Shown here piece after piece: positions 7,041-9,630 of a stretch of DNA of 9,630 nt. How positions within the stretch are numbered: position 1 is the stretch's first letter; every line of letters starts with the position of its first letter. This stretch comes from an uncultured Eubacteriales bacterium (GTDB taxonomy: Bacteria; Bacillota; Clostridia; Christensenellales; Christensenellaceae): contig USII01000026.1 in NCBI GenBank assembly GCA_900554725.1, positions 1-9,630 of the forward strand, in the 5' to 3' direction. The notes under the pieces were generated by a model. That model was given only the letters and a program-made list of their open reading frames with translations. It was not told where the DNA came from and searched no databases. The position numbers and the translations under genes were made by a program.

Positions 7041-7427
7041 ATGAAGCTCAAAGAGATGCTAAAAGAGAATGGCTGCTTCGAAACCTTCGACAAGATGGGA
7101 TTCGGTGCGGAAAAAGTTCTGAGCGGCCTCACGGAAAAGACAGATGAACAGTACTGCAAATATCAGTGGTTCAATGGCGGTATGATCGTGCATGCAATCC
7201 CCACAGAGGATATGCTAAAAGAAGGCTACCCTTGGGAAGAGTGGTATAAAGACCCAAATACCGGCTCTTATGAGCATCATATTCTCTACCTGGAGAAAAC
7301 CGATAAATGCGATATGACATTCGATGGCACAAATCTTCCCCCGGAGGATGGCCACCCCAAGCCCACGCACGGCCATTTCTGGTATCTTTATAACGATGAG
7401 GATGCCCGGCTGCTCTACGCAAGATAA
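7041..7427 (+). CDS. Uncharacterised 128-residue soluble protein
   Basis: I do not recognise this family. The start is firm: AGGAGG ends 8 bases before the ATG, and a promoter sits just upstream. The protein has no signal peptide or membrane helix, so it is probably cytosolic. It is acidic and rich in aromatics (WFNGG at 43-47, YPWEEWY at 63-69, HFWYLYN at 112-118). It carries three cysteines (12, 39, 90) and six histidines, three of them in a short C-terminal cluster (His105, His110, His112, in GHPKPTHGHFW) plus a His79-His80 pair. The residue pattern could bind a metal or a small ligand, but no known motif is matched. It lies between the PBP gene and a strong terminator and has its own promoter with palindromes. 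Ordinary codon use, a good ribosome site and a matching terminator argue that it is a real gene. Confidence 0.85.
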   Translation: MKLKEMLKENGCFETFDKMGFGAEKVLSGLTEKTDEQYCKYQWFNGGMIVHAIPTEDMLKEGYPWEEWYKDPNTGSYEHHILYLEKTDKCDMTFDGTNLPPEDGHPKPTHGHFWYLYNDEDARLLYAR

Positions 7428-7434
7428 AGATAAT

Positions 7435-7463
7435 AAAAAAAGGATGCAAAGCATCCTTTTTTT
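7435..7463. terminator. Bidirectional Rho-independent terminator
   Basis: A perfect inverted repeat: seven A, GGATGC, an AAA loop, GCATCC, seven T. Both strands therefore read as a GC stem followed by a T-tract. It sits between the convergent orphan gene (ending at 7427) and tatD (ending at 7501), and should stop both transcripts. Confidence 0.93.
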
Positions 7464-7500
7464 ATTGCCCCGAACATGCTGTTTCTCGGCGCCTACTCCG

Positions 7501-8268
7501 CTAAAACCCAAAGAGCTCCCTTGCATTGGCATTGGCTGCAAGGATCACTTCCTCCCTGGAAATTCCCTTGATTTCCGCCATCCTTTGGGCGACATAGCGC
7601 GTATTGGCCGGGTTGTTGCGCGTGCCCCGCACGGGAACCGGCGCAAGATATGGGCTATCCGTCTCAATGAGAATGCGATCTAGCGGCGCATAGGCCGCCA
7701 CTTCCACGCCCCTCCTGTTGTTGGAAAATGTCAGCGTGCCGCCAAAGCCCAGATAATAGCCCCGGTTCAGCAGTTCTCTAGCCGTATCCACGCTGCCCGA
7801 AAAGCAATGCAGCACACCGCGCTGCCCGGGAAATTCCCCAAGCAGTGCCAGCATATCCGCAGTGGCATCCCTGCTGTGCAGCACAACCGGCCGCCGCAGC
7901 CGCCCGGCCAGTTCCATCTGCGCACACAGTGCCTCCTTCTGACGCTCCTTTTTTTCCGGCTCCCAGTGGTAATCCAGCCCGATTTCCCCAATCGCCAGAA
8001 TTTTGGGCTCTTCAAGCAGATGCTCTATGCGCTCAAGGGCCTGCTGGGTATAGGAATCTACTGATTCAGGATGCACGCCCACGGCGCCGTAAATCAATGG
8101 ATAGCGGCGCGTCAGCTCCAAAATCCGCTCAAAATCCTCCGGAGCAGAGGCGCACTCTATCACCGCCTCCATCTGCCGGGAAAGATCCTCTATCAGCTGG
8201 GCGCGATCTTCATCAAAGCGCTCGTCCAGAAGGTGCGCATGCGAATCGATCAGCTTTTGTTCTTTCAT
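7501..8268 (-). CDS. tatD: TatD family metal-dependent nuclease
   Basis: A 255-residue cytosolic TIM-barrel hydrolase of the TatD family (YabD in B. subtilis), whose characterised members are metal-dependent DNases. The metal ligands are all visible: His10 and His12 in DSHAHL, Glu95 in GEIGLDYHW, His131 in VLHSRDA, His154 in HCFSGS, and Asp204 in ETDSPYLAP. The length is typical. The frame is open to 8325, but the start at 8268 is chosen because MKEQKLIDSHAHL is the usual beginning; further upstream the frame overlaps the 3' end of metG. The metG stop lies four bases before this ATG, so the two are likely co-transcribed and translationally coupled. A possible ribosome site, CTGGAG, lies inside the end of metG. 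The metG-tatD pairing is common in Firmicutes. Confidence 0.95.
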   Translation of the reverse strand: MKEQKLIDSHAHLLDERFDEDRAQLIEDLSRQMEAVIECASAPEDFERILELTRRYPLIYGAVGVHPESVDSYTQQALERIEHLLEEPKILAIGEIGLDYHWEPEKKERQKEALCAQMELAGRLRRPVVLHSRDATADMLALLGEFPGQRGVLHCFSGSVDTARELLNRGYYLGFGGTLTFSNNRRGVEVAAYAPLDRILIETDSPYLAPVPVRGTRNNPANTRYVAQRMAEIKGISREEVILAANANARELFGF

Positions 8269-8272
8269 CTTT

Positions 8273-9630
8273 TTAGCCAATCTCCAGGCCATCCGGCATG
8301 GGCTTATCCGCAGTGAGAAGTGCAAGCTCGCTCCCCTCGCCCACGGCCAGAATCATTCCCTGGGAAAGCACGCCGCAGAGCTTTGCCGGCTTGAGGTTTG
8401 CGACGACGACAACGCTCTTTCCCACCATATCCTCTGCTTCATACGCACCCCGAATGCCCGAGACGATGGTGCGCACTTCGTCCCCCATTTGAACGGTGAG
8501 CTTTAAAAGCTTTTTGCTCTTCTGGATATTTTCCGCCGCCAGCACCTTGGCCGTTTTCAGCTGAATTTTATCAAATTCCTCTATGCCAATTTCCGGTTTT
8601 TCCGCTGCCTTTTTCGCGCCGTCCTGCCCACCTTTTGTGGCATCGGAAGCGTGGGTTTTGGTAATTTTCTCCAACTCCTCCAATTCTTTTGCAAGGTCTA
8701 TGCGCGGGAAAAGGGGATCGCCCTTTTGCACCTTTACCCCTTCCGGGAATCTGCCATAAGTCTGCACGCTCTGCCAGTCGTAGAGCTCTTTTTCCACGCA
8801 AAGCTGCCGGCGCATTTTTTCCGCCGTTTCGGGCAGGAAGGGCGTCAACAATACACCCACAATGCGCAACCCTTCCGCCAGGTGATACATTACCGTTGCC
8901 AGCCGATTCCTGTTTTTCTCCTCTTTGCTCAGGACCCAGGGCGCAGTAATATCGATATACTTGTTGAGCGCTCCCACATATTCAAAGATGGCCGCCAAGG
9001 CCTCTGCAAAGCGCATGCCATCCATCAGCTCTTCCACTTTGCCCGAAAGCGCCTTTCCCTGCTGTATCAGCGGTTCATCTTCCTCCGGCTTGGAGCAGGA
9101 GGGCGCCTGCACCACGCCGCCAAAATACTTTTCGATCATGGAAACTGTGCGGGAAAGCAGGTTTCCAAGGTCGTTTGCCAGATCGGAATTGATGCGGTTG
9201 ATGAGAATTTCGTTGCTGAAGAGGCTGTCGCTTCCAAGGGGCATTTCCCTGAGCAGGAAATAGCGCAGCGCATCCACACCGTATCTATCCACCAGCTTGA
9301 CCGGGTCGATCACATTGCCCTTGCTTTTGCTCATCTTCCCGCCTTCCAGGATGACCCATCCATGCCCATATACCTTTTTGGGCAGAGGAAGCCCCAGCGC
9401 CATCAGCATAATGGGCCAGATGATAGTGTGGAAGCGGATGATCTCCTTGCCCACAAGGTGAACATCTGCTGGCCAATACTTGCGAAACTTGGAATCGTCC
9501 TCCGAAAGGTAGCCCAAGGCGGAAATATAGTTGGAAAGCGCGTCGATCCAGACATAGACCACATGCTTGGGATCAAACTCCACCGGAACGCCCCAGGTAA
9601 AGGAGGTCCGGGATACGCACAGGTCCTCCA
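8273..9630 (-). CDS. metG: Methionyl-tRNA synthetase, N-terminal part beyond the window
   Basis: MetRS charges initiator and elongator tRNA-Met. About 451 residues are visible, and the frame stays open to the right edge (EDLCVSRTSFTWGVPVEFD), so the GTG near 9583 is an internal Val. The catalytic core shows HVVYVWIDALSNY and the class I signature KMSKS (9323-9337), followed by the anticodon-binding helical region with NDLGNLLSR. After a low-complexity Ala/Lys/Gly linker (roughly 8590-8660) comes a C-terminal OB-fold tRNA-binding domain (about 8276-8595; IQLKTAKVL, GIRGAYEAEDMVGKSVVVVANL, SQGMILA). This is the MetRS form with a C-terminal dimerisation/tRNA-binding domain, as in many Gram-positives. 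The HIGH motif and zinc region lie outside the window. Confidence 0.97.
   Translation of the reverse strand, partial: EDLCVSRTSFTWGVPVEFDPKHVVYVWIDALSNYISALGYLSEDDSKFRKYWPADVHLVGKEIIRFHTIIWPIMLMALGLPLPKKVYGHGWVILEGGKMSKSKGNVIDPVKLVDRYGVDALRYFLLREMPLGSDSLFSNEILINRINSDLANDLGNLLSRTVSMIEKYFGGVVQAPSCSKPEEDEPLIQQGKALSGKVEELMDGMRFAEALAAIFEYVGALNKYIDITAPWVLSKEEKNRNRLATVMYHLAEGLRIVGVLLTPFLPETAEKMRRQLCVEKELYDWQSVQTYGRFPEGVKVQKGDPLFPRIDLAKELEELEKITKTHASDATKGGQDGAKKAAEKPEIGIEEFDKIQLKTAKVLAAENIQKSKKLLKLTVQMGDEVRTIVSGIRGAYEAEDMVGKSVVVVANLKPAKLCGVLSQGMILAVGEGSELALLTADKPMPDGLEIG

Noticed and set aside
1..9630. CRISPR arrays, tRNA or rRNA genes, insertion sequences, toxin-antitoxin or phage defence genes
   Set aside because: No regularly spaced repeats, cloverleaf sequences, transposase or recognisable defence domains were seen in any region.

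Overview
This window looks like a chromosomal stretch from a low-to-mid GC Gram-positive bacterium of the Bacillota, most likely a member of the Clostridia. The evidence is a YabE-type DUF348/G5/3D cell-wall protein (a Firmicutes family), a feoB followed by a FeoB-associated Cys-rich small membrane protein, a metG-tatD pair close to yabE as in Bacillus and many clostridia, strong AGGAGG-type ribosome sites and sigma-A-like promoters. Nothing points to a phage, plasmid, transposon or CRISPR array. Most of the window is housekeeping DNA, and I see no clear new multi-gene system.

Left part (1-2200, + strand): the ferrous iron transporter FeoB, missing about its first 20 residues at the left edge. 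One base after its stop comes a small Cys-rich membrane protein. That small gene has no in-frame stop before its apparent transcription terminator, which is the oddest coding feature here. Next, on the - strand, are a compact patatin-like phospholipase (2212-3069) with its own promoter and a YabE-like 3D-domain protein (3274-4671), separated by a long nested hairpin.

Middle part (4672-7463): a 211-base divergent promoter region drives yabE leftwards and a MecA-like class B penicillin-binding protein (PBP) rightwards. The PBP starts with a lipoprotein-type signal. It is followed by a 128-residue orphan protein that has its own extended -10 promoter and two abutting palindromes at the likely transcription start. 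A near-perfect A-tract/T-tract hairpin ends this unit and also insulates it from the convergent genes to the right.

Right part (7501-9630, - strand): tatD and metG, four bases apart and so probably one operon, with metG running off the right edge. In Bacillus subtilis the order is metS-tatD(yabD)-yabE. Here the same order is kept on the - strand, but an oppositely oriented PBP plus orphan unit sits between tatD and yabE. The functional themes are iron import, cell-wall synthesis and remodelling (PBP and YabE from a shared divergent promoter), lipid hydrolysis, and translation/DNA metabolism (MetRS, TatD).
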